Assembly (NCBI GenBank): GCA_902806595.1
Contig: CADCXC010000011.1
Coordinates: forward strand, 434,001-498,000
Reading direction: 5' to 3'
Origin: Pyrenopolyporus hunteri
Lineage: Eukaryota; Ascomycota; Sordariomycetes; Xylariales; Hypoxylaceae
Length of the DNA: 64,000 nt
In this document: positions 53,055 to 64,000 of the stretch, piece by piece
Numbering within the stretch: the stretch's first letter is position 1
Layout of the letters: each line of letters starts with the position of its first letter
Position numbers and translations under genes: made by a program
Notes under the pieces: model-generated
The model's database searches: none
What the model saw: only the letters and a program-made list of their open reading frames with translations
What the model was told of the DNA's origin: nothing

Positions 53055-55685
53055 CTTGAAGTCGTCGCGGACCAGGCTACGGCTAGCCTGGTGGTAGAAG
53101 GGGAGGCCAAGGGCGGTAAGTCGCTATTGGCACGACGATACGATGATACGATGGGATAATGGAGAATCTCGACGGTATCTCGATCAGGCCGTACCGGAGA
53201 GCGCAGGGGCGGGCGATATGGCCAGAGTGCCGAGGCGTGTTGCGAGGGCCCAGGCAAGGTTAGATGGAGACGGAAGTTCTAGCTCGATGCCACCGAACTT
53301 TGGCATCCATTGTTCGTAACCTGAGATATAGGGCAGACAGATAGGCAGACTAGGGATCCACGGGGGGTATATAGAAGAAGTTCTGAGAGCCAGCCGGTGC
53401 AGACCAGTTTTAAGCGGGCGGTCGAAACACGTAGGCAGACATACAGAGACGGACGGCACAGACAAAGCGTCGATTGCGTTGAATTGGTTTGCCTACTACA
53501 GAAGTGTGTTGAACCGTGCCGAACTGTGTGCTAGGTAGGCAGGCAATGTTTTAATGGTAACCGGCAGAGGAAGAACGTGGCGGGCGGCTCTGCTAACTGG
53601 ATGCGGGTGGCTGCAGGGCTTGGGGGGGGACAGCTGGGTGAGCTGGTAAAAGCTGGTAAAAGCTGGGTGAAGCTAGGTTTGCTAGGCGAACTGTGCCATT
53701 GCTTAGTTAATTTTCCCTTGGTGACCTGCCGGAATTTCGAGATGGGGGATGTGGTGGAGTTAGAATCAGGAGTGGGCACGAGGCAGGGTGAGCACGGTCC
53801 CTGACGGTGTTGGGATAAGAGAGAGGTCGAAGAATAAGAAAAGAGGCAAAGGGACTAGAGACTAGAAATTAGAGAGAAACGGAGAGAGAGAGAGACGGCC
53901 GAAAAGAGTCAGACGGACTACTCCTCGTGATCTACTTTTCTTCGCAGGTAGGTATCAAGGGTTTCAAGGACCTTGTGGCCATCCGTCATCGGTCCGGACC
54001 GTGCTAGCAGAGGATTGGTTGGAGAGAGAGCTGGGAACCTTTTCCTGGGACTTTGTCTTTTGATTTGGGGTTGGGAGGACCGAGAAGAGGTAGCGAGATT
54101 GTAGCATTAGATAATGGAGGAAGAGAAGATAGGATGACGAGCCGACCGCCTGATAAGAACTCTGTACGTACAATACATAATTAGGTACCTACCTAGGGAT
54201 ACTTAAGCATGCATAGGTAGGTATAGGTACCAGGATTATAGTATGGTGGAGGATCTAAGCCGTATTCGGTAAGTGAGCCAAGACCGACCGGAGACTCTAA
54301 TTGGCCAACGATGACGATTCTATGAGCTGCTTTTGTACGCACATAGGCACATAAGGCGTAGCATATGCCCATACCATGCATGTAGCGCCTAGCTAGGTAC
54401 CTATCTTAAGAGGTACTCGAGTACAGTTTACCCATTACGGGCATCGTGTATAGCATAACATAGTAAAATGCATTGATATGCGTGGGAGACTAAGGTAACG
54501 AGGTTTGAAAGAAAACAAGACAATCATATAAGTCAAACAAGAGAAAAAGTTGAAAGTAACAAAGGTGGGATCCCGGAAACTTCTTCGGTAGGTCTTCGAG
54601 AAGTCTTCGAGAAAAGAACTAACTGACAATTCTAACTCATGTAAGACAATACCACAAGACGCCCATAAATAAAAATAGGATAGGTAACAGACAAAGTAAA
54701 ACGGACAAAGATATCGGCTGACGCGTGGACGACAGAGGTTAGGCGACTTAGACAGTTATCTTTCTACCCTTTTTTCTCTAATCGATCAACCGCAAGTTCG
54801 AATAACAAACATCCGCTAGATCTACTACCCGTATCGTACCTCCGATATTTCCTTGTAGCACTCTCTTCGACGTTGTCATCGGCTTATTGTGTCTTAGCTA
54901 GCTGCAGGACACTACAGGCCACAGGTAAGGGGCCACGCATCGCCGGCAGGGCCATGCTGCAGCAATCTCCACAGATAGCAACCATTGGTACGGAGAGAAG
55001 AGCTGTAGTACCAGGTTGGCAACCTGTAGCTCTCCGTATGTCCGTGTGAGGTAGGTATCGGATATATATATAAATGGGTGGCTGTATAAGTCTGTGGCCG
55101 TCGACGCTTTCTTTACGACGAAACCAACCATAAGATTGGCTACCGACGTTCTGTTAGGGGGTCACATCTTCTGCCCTATTTATCGGCCACCCTATGCTGT
55201 ATTATACGATTGCTCACCCCTCTCCTCTTTTACAGATCGATCGCCAAATTCACCCTGCCGGGCGGCATCGAAAAGCAATAAGTCACATGTACACCAGCTC
55301 ATCTGACCAGCTCAGCTCTACCATTCAAATCTATCACCCCCTGATAGGATACTCCCGTCATATTTAAAGCAGGCAAATGAAACCCGTCTATTCACTATTA
55401 ATTGTTCCTGCGTTAGGGGGCTTCTGGCCACATGCAAGGTAAGCTACGTTGCCATTTTGACGGCTAACCCGGGTCGAATATCATTGGGCCACTTCACTCG
55501 TTATAAAAAGAGGCGCTTATTGCAGCATGCCGTGAGCTCAAACTCTTCCTACGACGGTCAAATCTGTGTACCCAAGACAACCAAGTCATTATTAACCAGG
55601 TATCTCCGTTACTATGACGTGGCAATCGAATATAAATGACATTTGAGCTATGTATGTACGACTCCTCGCATATAACGCCTCGGAC
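53055..55685. other. Long intergenic region upstream of ATG13
   Basis: 2.6 kb with no supportable gene. It holds the ATG13 promoter and the GH125 3' flank. Noted: imperfect AGCTGGTAAA repeats at about 53635-53675, a GA-rich tract at 53871-53898, and TAGGTACC-type tracts at 54182-54232 and 54388-54404. Confidence 0.5.
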
Positions 55686-57330
55686 TTACTGGAAGCTCGT
55701 CTTAAGCAGATGAGGCTTCCTATCCTTCAGATTCAGGATCATCTCGCCGAACAGCCCGTTAGCCCAAGAGAACCATTGACGCGACCAGGTTGACGCGTCG
55801 AAGGTCGATACGGATTCGTGAATCAACCCTAGCCTATCTGTGGACGACAGCAACATATGGAGTCCGTCGATTATTTCGGCGTCGTCGTTCGAAGTCAAGA
55901 TAGACGCGATGATCGACATTGGCCAGGCCCTTCCGGGTCCGACATGTGGACCGCCGGTACTGGTGCAAGTTAGCATTCAATTCATTTATAAGCGTGTCTG
56001 CGCGTAAACCCGACGACGTACCCATTGATCACAGGCCCATGCATATAATACGGGTTCCACGTCGAAAGCACGAATTTACGAGTGTTCCGGTACGTCCTGT
56101 CGGAGGTGTCTAGATAATCGAGAAGCGGCGCCGCCAGTAAGCTCGGGACGTTGGCATCGTCCATCAGGTTGCTCGACCCAAACCCGTCAATCTCATACGC
56201 GTATATCTCCCCGAAGACCGGGTGATGCACCTTGCCATACTTCTCGATCCCGGCACGCACGCTGGATGCGAAGTTGCTCATGCGCTTTGCGAGATTGCGG
56301 TCGTGCGCCTTCATGATTTGGGCGCATTTCCCAAGGTAGCTCGAGAATTGCATGTTCGCCGGAATGAACAATTGGTAGATGGTCGAGTCGTCGGAGGGGC
56401 GGAACGCGCTACGGACCAATCCGGTGCCGCTCTTGACGGGGTTGCCAGCTCCCGTATTCGAAAGGGTCTCCGTCGCGCTGTTGCTCTCTCGTCGGAAAGT
56501 GTAGGGCGACGCATTAACGGACCCATCGTCGCCATATGTCCCGACGAGTAGACCCTGGGCAACATCGAGGACCGTCTTGACCGCTTCAATCCAGTGGTGC
56601 TTGCCGAAGAAATTGACATCCTTGGTTTTACTGTAGTAATCGTACGACAGCTGCAGGAAAGCCGAGATCGAGTCGAGTTCGTACTTGCATTCGAACACGA
56701 AGCTCGTGTTGTAAGGGGGCGTCACCTCGTCTGAACCCGTAAATCCATTAGTCTCCGGCGGAAGCCCGGATTCCGTGGGCGCCTGGAACGCATTGCAGTA
56801 CGGGTTCCGGATAACGTATCGCGCTTGCAAATTGATCGCACCGCGGAATAGGGATGCCAGCGAAAGAGGTGAATCGTCGGCCTTTAATAATGACTTATAG
56901 CTGCGCAGCTGATTCGCCGAATCGCGGAGCCACATGGCCACGATATCCCCAGTCGTAACGAAGGTGAGCTCGGGAGTGTCAATGAAATGTCAACAAACGT
57001 GCAAGTAGATCAGCATACCTCTTCAGTCGGATCATCGGCCGCATAGCCCTTCCATGTTATCGTGGTGTCCAATGTGTTTGGAAAGGTGTTTTCAAATAAC
57101 CGGTACAGATCCGGGTCCTTGATCACTTTTTCCATGTCCGTGATGGTTTTTTGAACTTCAGAAATGTTGACCTTCCTACATGGCAACGATGGCCTCTGGT
57201 ATGAGAGTTGGTATTTCCCCTTCGAGAAGGGTCCATGGGTCTCCAAAGCATACGCAGAATAATCGGGACATTGTGCTAATGCTGTAGAGAGACTGCCCGA
57301 AAGGCTGAGGAATACCGGAAGGAGGCGCAT
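55686..57330 (-). CDS. GH125 exo-alpha-1,6-mannosidase, secreted
   Basis: Three exons: 57019-57330, 56022-56968, 55686-55959; introns of 50 bp (GTATGC...CCGAG) and 62 bp (GTACGT...ACCAG with GCTAAC branch), giving 510 residues. Signal peptide: MRLLPVFLSLSGSLSTALA. Family landmarks: LTFVTTGDIVAMWLRDSANQL (about 105-125), NAFQ, FECKYELDSISAFLQLSYDYY, ANMQFSSYLG, DDANVPSLLAAPLLDYL, NPYYMHGPV joined across intron 2 to GGPHVGPGRAWPMSII. The length matches the family. GH125 enzymes remove alpha-1,6-linked mannose from fungal glycans. They were first annotated in fungi as meiotically up-regulated Mug157. The signal peptide places it in the secretory route or outside the cell. Confidence 0.93.
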
Positions 57331-59026
57331 TGTACCTTCACTTGACGATGGCCTTGGAGAGATCTCCAGGAACCGGTGGTAGGTAAGATGCACGTACAGA
57401 GGTGAGTCGGGAGCTACCCGGAAAGGAGGGGGGCGAGGCGTCCAGTGATATTTGAACTCGCCGATCCGATCTGCTGTGTGTCTATCCAAGTCGTACTTCC
57501 TAGACCGTAGATCGACGCCAAGCGAGCCCTGCCACGCTGTTTGCTCAGAAAGTCCTGGGTGGTCAGGTTTATCACCCTTGCAGATACCCCGGATGCAAGT
57601 GAGCATATGACGTTAATTTGGGGAGCCATTGTTGTTATGGTTCGAGGAAAACAGAGTGAATAGAGCCGAGATAGGTTGAAAGAGAATGCGGGGAAAGCCT
57701 GTTGCGTTCTCAAAGGAATAAAGAGAATACCGTAAAGGGGAACACCGCAGCTGCGGTAAGCCATCGTCATTGGACTGTTGGTCGGACGAGCTATTAGTTC
57801 CCTGGCAGCTCCAGACCTCGGCGCCCGTACTCGATTGGTAAGTCTATGACCATGGCCTGGTCCCAAAATTTTACCCCTTCCGTAATCCGAATCCTTCCAT
57901 TATGAGCTTCCTAATGAAGCTTTGTCGATCGGCATTTTCCCCGCCCTTGCGGCTCATGGATAGTTGGGGTAAGACATCTCCGAATAACAAGTAAGTAAAC
58001 ATGGGGACATGGGGCATATCCGGAGCTTCCCGGTTTCTAAAAGAAAATAGCTTCTAGGACATTGGGCTCTCGCTCACTTCATCGTTCAGCTGTAGATACC
58101 AAATTGGGCCAGCTCATTTCAACTGTTTTGCGATGGTTTATGTTTAATTACCGCCGACGAACGCTCGCCGCGCTACTTCATCCCTTCGACGTTCTGGCGG
58201 GTTGTGTTTCTTCATACCCGGAGTTAAGAAATCGTCGCGTGAGGTATTTTATCTACCTACCTAGGTAAGGAGATATTAAACGTCTTTCAAGTGACCGGCA
58301 TAATACTACCTCTCCCTATTTGAATATAAATTTATTGTGCAATACACCAACTCGACCCTTTCCAATCTTAAACGTCTAATCTTCGTCTACCCCTTTTCGC
58401 CGTTGCGTTTACGCCTCGACGGGGCAAACACCGACAAGTCCCCCAGAACCCGAACCCAGGAATAGGTACCCCAGCTTTTCCACCCACCGTTAGGGTGGCC
58501 TCACGAATAATACAGTGGGTATTATAGGCGATGCCCAACCAATCCAATTTGACGCCTTAGGTCCTCACTCTCGATTCAATTCGTAGCGCCCTCTTCACTT
58601 AACAGTTCAAAGCTACCTATATTCGAGTATGCGCTACCAATAAATGTATCCACATTTCTATCCCTAGGTAGGTAGTCAAAGAGACGTTCGTATTCACGGT
58701 CGTTTAATCTGAAGCGGCCCGTTCCCACGTTTGTAATAGACGGTGGCCGTTTGACCAATTTGTTTGGCTGGAATTCTCGCTCGGGCCGAGGTATGACGGC
58801 TAGGTAATATCTCCAGGGGACTCGCTGTCAAGCGCGCCCATTAATTTAAACAATAGTCGCTAATTCTTGACTAAGATAACGAAGGAATCAGCGCTCATAT
58901 ACAATCAACAACTGCGAAACGGGAAACACAAAAGTCCATCTATATGCAAAAGAGGTATCCAAATCATATCGGCCTAACATCATTCCAACGCGAGTTACCC
59001 ACTCAGTCGCACGAAATATTGTACCT
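57331..59026. other. Intergenic region between GH125 and chitosanase genes
   Basis: 1.7 kb, no gene supported. GGTAGGTA-type tracts at 58251-58268 and 58663-58676. Confidence 0.5.
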
Positions 59027-59904
59027 CTAAGCATTGATGCGCTGGATGAGCTGGTCGCCTAGGTCTTGGATGCTGTTTTCGAAATCCCAGAAGTTGTTTG
59101 CGTTCCACTTCGCCCCGTCCGCGCCAGGCACGGCATCCGAACCGGTGAAGGCAATGTATAACACGTCGTTCTCGTCGTGTCCATTGTTTCCAGTCATATC
59201 GGTTCCAAAGCAAGCGGTAGCTAGAGAGATCGAAGCCTCTCCTACGACGGACTTCTCACCGTCGTCACCATTCTCGTCACCCCAGACTCCGTAGATCTTC
59301 CCTCGGTTAGTTGATTGTCTTTCGGGGAATCGTGCTTCGGTGTTTCCTTACCAGTTGGTCGCCGCACACGACGGCCATGACACTCAATGGCTCGATGCCA
59401 TGCTCCTGTGGGTCGAATGACGTGTAGCCCTCCTTAGAACCGACGTTTCCGAAGACGACATATGGATGGATCTTTGCATCTAGGTCATTAACGCCCTTGT
59501 TGTATCCCCTCACCGTGTCGGCAAAGGACGTGATCGATTGAGTGTCGTCGGAATTCCCACATCGGCCGTCATCCGCGGGGCCACCTTGCGTCCCGTCGCA
59601 ATCAATATCCATGTTGGCAAACTGGCCGTTGCTTCCTTGGATGAAGATAACACCCGAGTCTTCTAGATGGTCCCCACAGTAGCTGAAGGCTACGCAATTC
59701 CTTAGCTTCTTGTCCGAAGCGACAGCACTGTGATTACTTACAGTTATCGTCGTCATATTGACTGTAGAATCCGGTAGCTAGCGGTGAGTTGCATTGCCCA
59801 TTATTCTTAATGTTATTGTAGAAGTTCCGCACATTCGAGGGCACGTCTCTAGCTAGAACGGCACCTAGAAGCACGGAACCCCCAAGAAGACTCTTAAAAG
59901 ACAT
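59027..59904 (-). CDS. GH75 chitosanase, secreted
   Basis: Three exons: 59742-59904, 59352-59689, 59027-59296; introns of 52 bp (GTAAGT...GCGTAG) and 55 bp (GTAAGG...GGAAG), giving 256 residues. A signal peptide of about 18 residues (MSFKSLLGGSVLLGAVLA) precedes a compact single-domain enzyme. Family landmarks: SFSYCGDH, NMDIDCDG, DLDAKIHPYVVFGN, EPLSVMAVVCGDQL, IYGVWGDENG, VGEASISLATACFG, NGHDENDVLYIAFTG. The Asp of GDENG and the Glu of GEAS are 13 apart and correspond, as I recall, to the catalytic pair of the Fusarium enzyme. GH75 enzymes cut beta-1,4 bonds of chitosan by an inverting mechanism. The first acceptor is chosen because it alone restores the SFSYCGD frame. Confidence 0.95.
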
Positions 59905-61325
59905 TTTTCCGGTGTAAGAAGTGAGCGACTTGTTTCCTGATGCTTAATTAAGTGTTGTCGGTCGTCTTCCATGGAGATATCTGAGTTGCGATAGATGCGG
60001 CAGGCAGACCTTATTTGTATAGGTTCGAATAGGGGCTGCGACGTTGCTTATGGCTGAGCGCCTATCCATTTCTAGAAGGAGCATTATTCTGCCGTTTCAT
60101 TTAGCTTCACGACGTCAGCCATATTTTAGCTAATTCAGCCGCAAAAAGGCCATCATCACCACTAAAATGCACTGGTACTTGCTATAATTAGAAGGTGTAC
60201 CTAGTCCTCAAGACATTTCTATAGAATGTCCCTAGAATATGCACTGAAACAGGAGATATACCGTCAAGGTAATAGACTAAGACGTAAACGTCAGCCCCCC
60301 TATTGGTTACAGCTCAACTATTTTGACGGCAACAAGGTTAAGATCGACGAGACTCCCCTTTACTACATTGTTTATTGGCGAGCCTAGATTCATGCAACTC
60401 TATTGGCCCGTTCGTAAAACAAGTCCCTCAACGTAACGCTTCGCAGCTTCGTATTGAAACTCCTTCCAAAACTGGGATTACATCGTTAAAATAAAGTGTC
60501 ATTTCACGTTAAGTTAACACATGAAACATCCGGGTTGACGCCATTAAACACCGAGATACTATATTATAGCATGATGGACTGAGAAGTTCGTAAGTCTCTC
60601 TCACCTACCTTCTGTAGGGCTAGACTATTTTCCTCGGGCCTTTACGCTTGACAATTCATACGATAATTGCACCGAGGAGTTAGTACTAAGTTTTTGGTTC
60701 GAGTATTCCATATATTAAATCGAATCATAGCCGCCGCCGATAATAAAGACCAACCCTAAACATGCCAATTATCAGTATACCAGAAGGTCGTTATTTTACG
60801 GGTACGTTGCTATCAATTTCATGGAACAAAATAAATCTAAAAACGGCCGGTTCCCTACAGATATAAGCAGCCCAATCCAACAGTCTGACATGCTGAACTT
60901 AAATTACTTCCTTTTTATGAAAGCAGTGAGTTTTAGTTCTATCCGTCCTCTAATAGTAGGATTACTTCTTGGCTTATCTCAGTCTAGAACTAACGGTTAG
61001 ATACAGCCCGTGAAAAGTATCTTACGCCATATTATTTCTATATATTTGCAATATCGTAAGTCCGGATTAAATAGCTCGTAATTACCGTGTACCTATATGT
61101 CTCCTTCTAGGCGAATGAGTAGTACTGCGGCAATTGAGAAAATCATTGACGTATCTACATGTGCACTCGTGATGTCATCATTTATATATAAACTCAAAAT
61201 TAGAGCTATTAATTAGAGTCATTCGAAGTATTAGAATCTGGTATCTATAGCTTCCTTCTTTTTCGAGCATCAAGTTATCCGTATCTTCAATAATTAGTCG
61301 TGATCTCGTTGTGGGTCCTCATAAT
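59905..61325. other. Divergent intergenic region, chitosanase / NTF2-like gene
   Basis: 1.4 kb between divergent starts, so it carries both promoters. Moderately AT-rich but not RIP-like (TpG and CpA are common). No gene seen. Confidence 0.5.
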
Positions 61326-62008
61326 ATGCCTTCCTCGACCTCGCCGCATCCAGGCCAAAGGGGTGTCGAGCCTCATCCAGAAAGGCCTCGCAATGTCGCC
61401 GGTGAGGTAGATTATACACCCCATCCAGAGAAATCAGTCCCTATATCACCATCACGCAAGGCTATACAGCGGAAGATACTTAACTTGTATTGCGGAAAAG
61501 CGTCCGAGGAAAACATGAGTGTGTATGCCGAGAAGGCTGTCTACGATGACCCTTTCAGCTACTGTGATACAAGGTACGTTGGGCTAAGAACCGCGCGTGA
61601 TGGTTGGTATGTTGACCAAACTTAGGTATAAGATAGCTGGCCAGTGGTACGGACTTCCGATAACGTTCTCAAAATTAGAGTCGCTGGCAACCGAGGTCAC
61701 GTCCTCGACAGAACACGAACTTATCTGGAAGCAGAGACATAAATATACGTTTAAAGGTGTCCATGCATCCAAGTCAGTGGATAGTCTAATTAGTTTAAGG
61801 CTTGAAGGCAAGGAGCTGGATGAGAGGGTGGTATACCATAAGGATATGTGGGACGAGAAGGATTATTCTCATGAAGGTCTGGGTGCCCTGATGAAAAAGT
61901 TGAATGGGTAAGTTCCGCCGCGAGATATTGAAAATGTGGATAGTACTTACAAACAATGTCTCAAGTGATAAGTTGACATACATTACGAAGCCACCCGAGT
62001 CTATTTAG
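61326..62008 (+). CDS. Small conserved fungal protein, NTF2/SnoaL-like
   Basis: Three exons: 61326-61573, 61626-61907, 61966-62008; introns of 52 and 58 bp (GTACGT...TTAG, GTAAGT...CAAG), giving 190 residues. No signal peptide or membrane segment. After about 45 Pro/His-rich residues comes a helix-like KAIQRKILNLYCG, then YAEKAVYDDPFSYCDTRYKIAGQWYGLP, alternating polar/hydrophobic strands, and a Lys-rich end. This pattern (helix, AVYxDPF, GxxxIxxQWxGL) resembles small NTF2-like alpha+beta proteins common in Pezizomycotina whose function is unknown. The family call is by pattern only. It ends about 430 bp before the second AT island. Confidence 0.72.
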
Positions 62009-62439
62009 CATGACCGCGAGAAGCGCCCCAGTACGTACATATATATCCCATATATATCGCTTGTATCATCTGGTGATGGAGGTTTTCAATGGGTTGCTTT
62101 TCGATACCAGCACTGAGACAAGGAATATCCCGTACGGCGGGGTTATGGGAAGAGTGGAGAATCTGGGGAAAAGGGGCTCACCACGGAATGAATACCAAGT
62201 ATAGGGATCATGCTCCATCAAAGAAAGTAGAAAGGCAAGTGTTATTGACCAATCACCATCTAGCCGTTACCAGAGCCTTCCTACGGAACAGAATACTCCG
62301 TAGCACGCTCAATATCATCTCCTAACTTTCATCCTATATTCGATTCGTCTCAGGGGCCGACTGTTCCGCCGGATATGGCCACCCCTGCCTCTCGCGTAAT
62401 GTGTTGAATTTAATGGTTAAGGGACTGCCTTTAAGTACA
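62009..62439. other. Border between NTF2-like gene and second AT island
   Basis: Normal composition. Two overlapping short plus-strand frames (62010-62325) show no recognisable protein. Confidence 0.45.
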
Positions 62440-64000
62440 ATATATGACAATTTTAATAATAGTATATATATAATTAAAACTTTCTTTTATCGTATTTAAT
62501 AATTTAAATTATTTAATTAATATATAATTAATGTTTATTTATCGTGTTTTTTAATAAGTTATAAATTTAAATTTAACGCGATTAATTAAATATTTTATTT
62601 ACGATATTTTTATAAATTAATTTTAAATATAAAATAAAAAATTTCGAATAAAAAATCGAATCGAAAAATTATTAATTTTTAAAAATTAATTAAACGAAAT
62701 TATTAAATTATTTAATTTAAATTATAATATAACGTTAAATTTAAAAAATATTATTATATTATAATAATTTTATATTTTTAAAAAGTTTTAACTTAATTTT
62801 TTCGAAAAAATAAATAATAATAAAAAATTTTATTAAATTATTTATAAAAAATATTTTTTTTTTTATAAAAAATTAGTTTCGAATTTTAATAAAAAATTAT
62901 TATTTATATTTAATTAATACGGTTTAAAAATTTTAAAATTAAAAAAAAAATTTTTAAAACGAAAATATTAACGACGACGATATTTTTAATATATTTAAAT
63001 TTATTAAAAATAACGACGATTTAAAATTCGATATATTATTTATAATTTTATTATTTTTTAATAATCGAATTTTTTTTAATATTAAAATTATAACTTCGAA
63101 TAATATAAATAATTTAACGTTAATTATAAACGATAAAATATAAATAAAAAATTTAATATAATTAAATCGTTAAAAATAATTTCGATTAAAATTATTTTAA
63201 TATTTATATAATATCGTTTATAAATTAATTATTTTCGTAAATATAATTAATTAACGAATATTATTAAAAAATAATTATTTTAAAATTAATAATAACGAAA
63301 AAAATATTATTATTAAAAAAATTTATATTTTTAAAATTTAAATAAACGAAGTTAAATTTAATATATTATCGTAATTTATTAAAAAAAACGATTATTATAA
63401 ATAACGTAAAATAATAAATATAATTATCGAAATATATAATAAATATAAATATATAAATAATTAATTATTAAATATAATAAAAAAATATTCGAATATTTAT
63501 AATCGTAATAAAATACCGTTTAATAAAAAATTATTATATTATTAAAAAATACATTATTAAATATTTTAAAATAAATAACGAAATTCGAAAATATAATAAT
63601 TAAAATATTTAATTAAACGAAAAAAAAATTCGACGAAAAAAAATATTATTATTATTTTAATTTATAAAACGTTAAAAAATCGTTAAATTCGATAATTTTA
63701 ATAATATATAAATATTTAATAAAAAAATTTTAAATATATAAAAAAAATACGTTAAAATAAAAATTAAATATAAGTTTTTTATTAATTATTTTACGATTTT
63801 AATAATTAATTAACTTATATATATATTATTTCGTAATACGTACTTTAAAAGGAGGAAGGATTTATGTATTTTTATTTATATAAATAAAAATTTTTTTACG
63901 GTTTTTTTATTAAATAATTTTTTTTAAATAATTTATATAATATTAATTTTATTATATCGTATTTATTTTATTATTATTTTTTTATTTTATTTACGTATAT
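62440..64000. repeat. Second RIP-mutated AT-rich island, left edge
   Basis: From about 62440 the sequence again becomes extremely AT-rich with CpG retained and TpG/CpA nearly absent, and runs out of the window. No intact gene. A plus-strand stretch starting GACGACGAT near 62973 stays open for about 60 codons and may be fossil coding sequence. I found no copy of the inverted repeat or of the LTR here. Confidence 0.75.

Noticed and set aside
60018..60032. GGTTCGAAT resembling a tRNA B box
   Set aside because: No matching A box or foldable acceptor and anticodon arms around it.

Overview
The window is nuclear DNA of a filamentous ascomycete (Pezizomycotina, probably Sordariomycetes or Leotiomycetes). 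The evidence is: short GT-AG introns of about 50-100 bp with CTAAC-type branch sites; a HET-domain gene; fungal GH75 chitosanase, GH125 mannosidase, HSE1 and ATG13 genes; an AltA1-like secreted protein; and large AT-rich blocks in which CpA/TpG is almost absent while CpG persists, the mark of repeat-induced point mutation (RIP). I saw no rRNA, tRNA or CRISPR array.

Layout. 1-1142 (+): C-terminal part of a probable Yrb30-type Ran-binding protein, cut by the window edge. 1701-4850 (-): SNF2/Rad5-16-like helicase, convergent with it. 5840-40277: a 34.4-kb RIP-mutated, gene-dead island. Its two outer edges carry a 69-bp (up to about 77-bp) inverted repeat. Inside lie eight copies of a 267-bp LTR: six solo LTRs and one pair bounding a 6.4-kb retrotransposon. 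Every insertion has a 5-bp target duplication. The island also holds a fossil integrase, a fossil acidic-protein reading frame, an 87-bp minisatellite with graded RIP damage, and an 81-bp tandem duplication. 41022-62008 is a gene-bearing stretch: AltA1-like secreted protein (-), HET-domain protein (-), HSE1 (-), ATG13 (-), GH125 (-), GH75 chitosanase (-), and a small NTF2-like protein (+). From about 62440 to the window end a second RIP-mutated AT block begins.

The genes do not form one pathway. HSE1 (ESCRT-0, endosomal sorting) and ATG13 (autophagy initiation) are adjacent housekeeping trafficking genes. The two glycoside hydrolases and the AltA1-like protein have signal peptides and act outside the cell or in the secretory route. 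The HET and AltA1-like genes, typical fast-evolving accessory genes, sit nearest the large island. The most notable structure is the inverted-repeat-bracketed island, possibly the corpse of one very large DNA element later invaded by LTR retrotransposons.

All exon boundaries are read by eye from splice signals, reading frame and family expectation; no alignment or database search was run.
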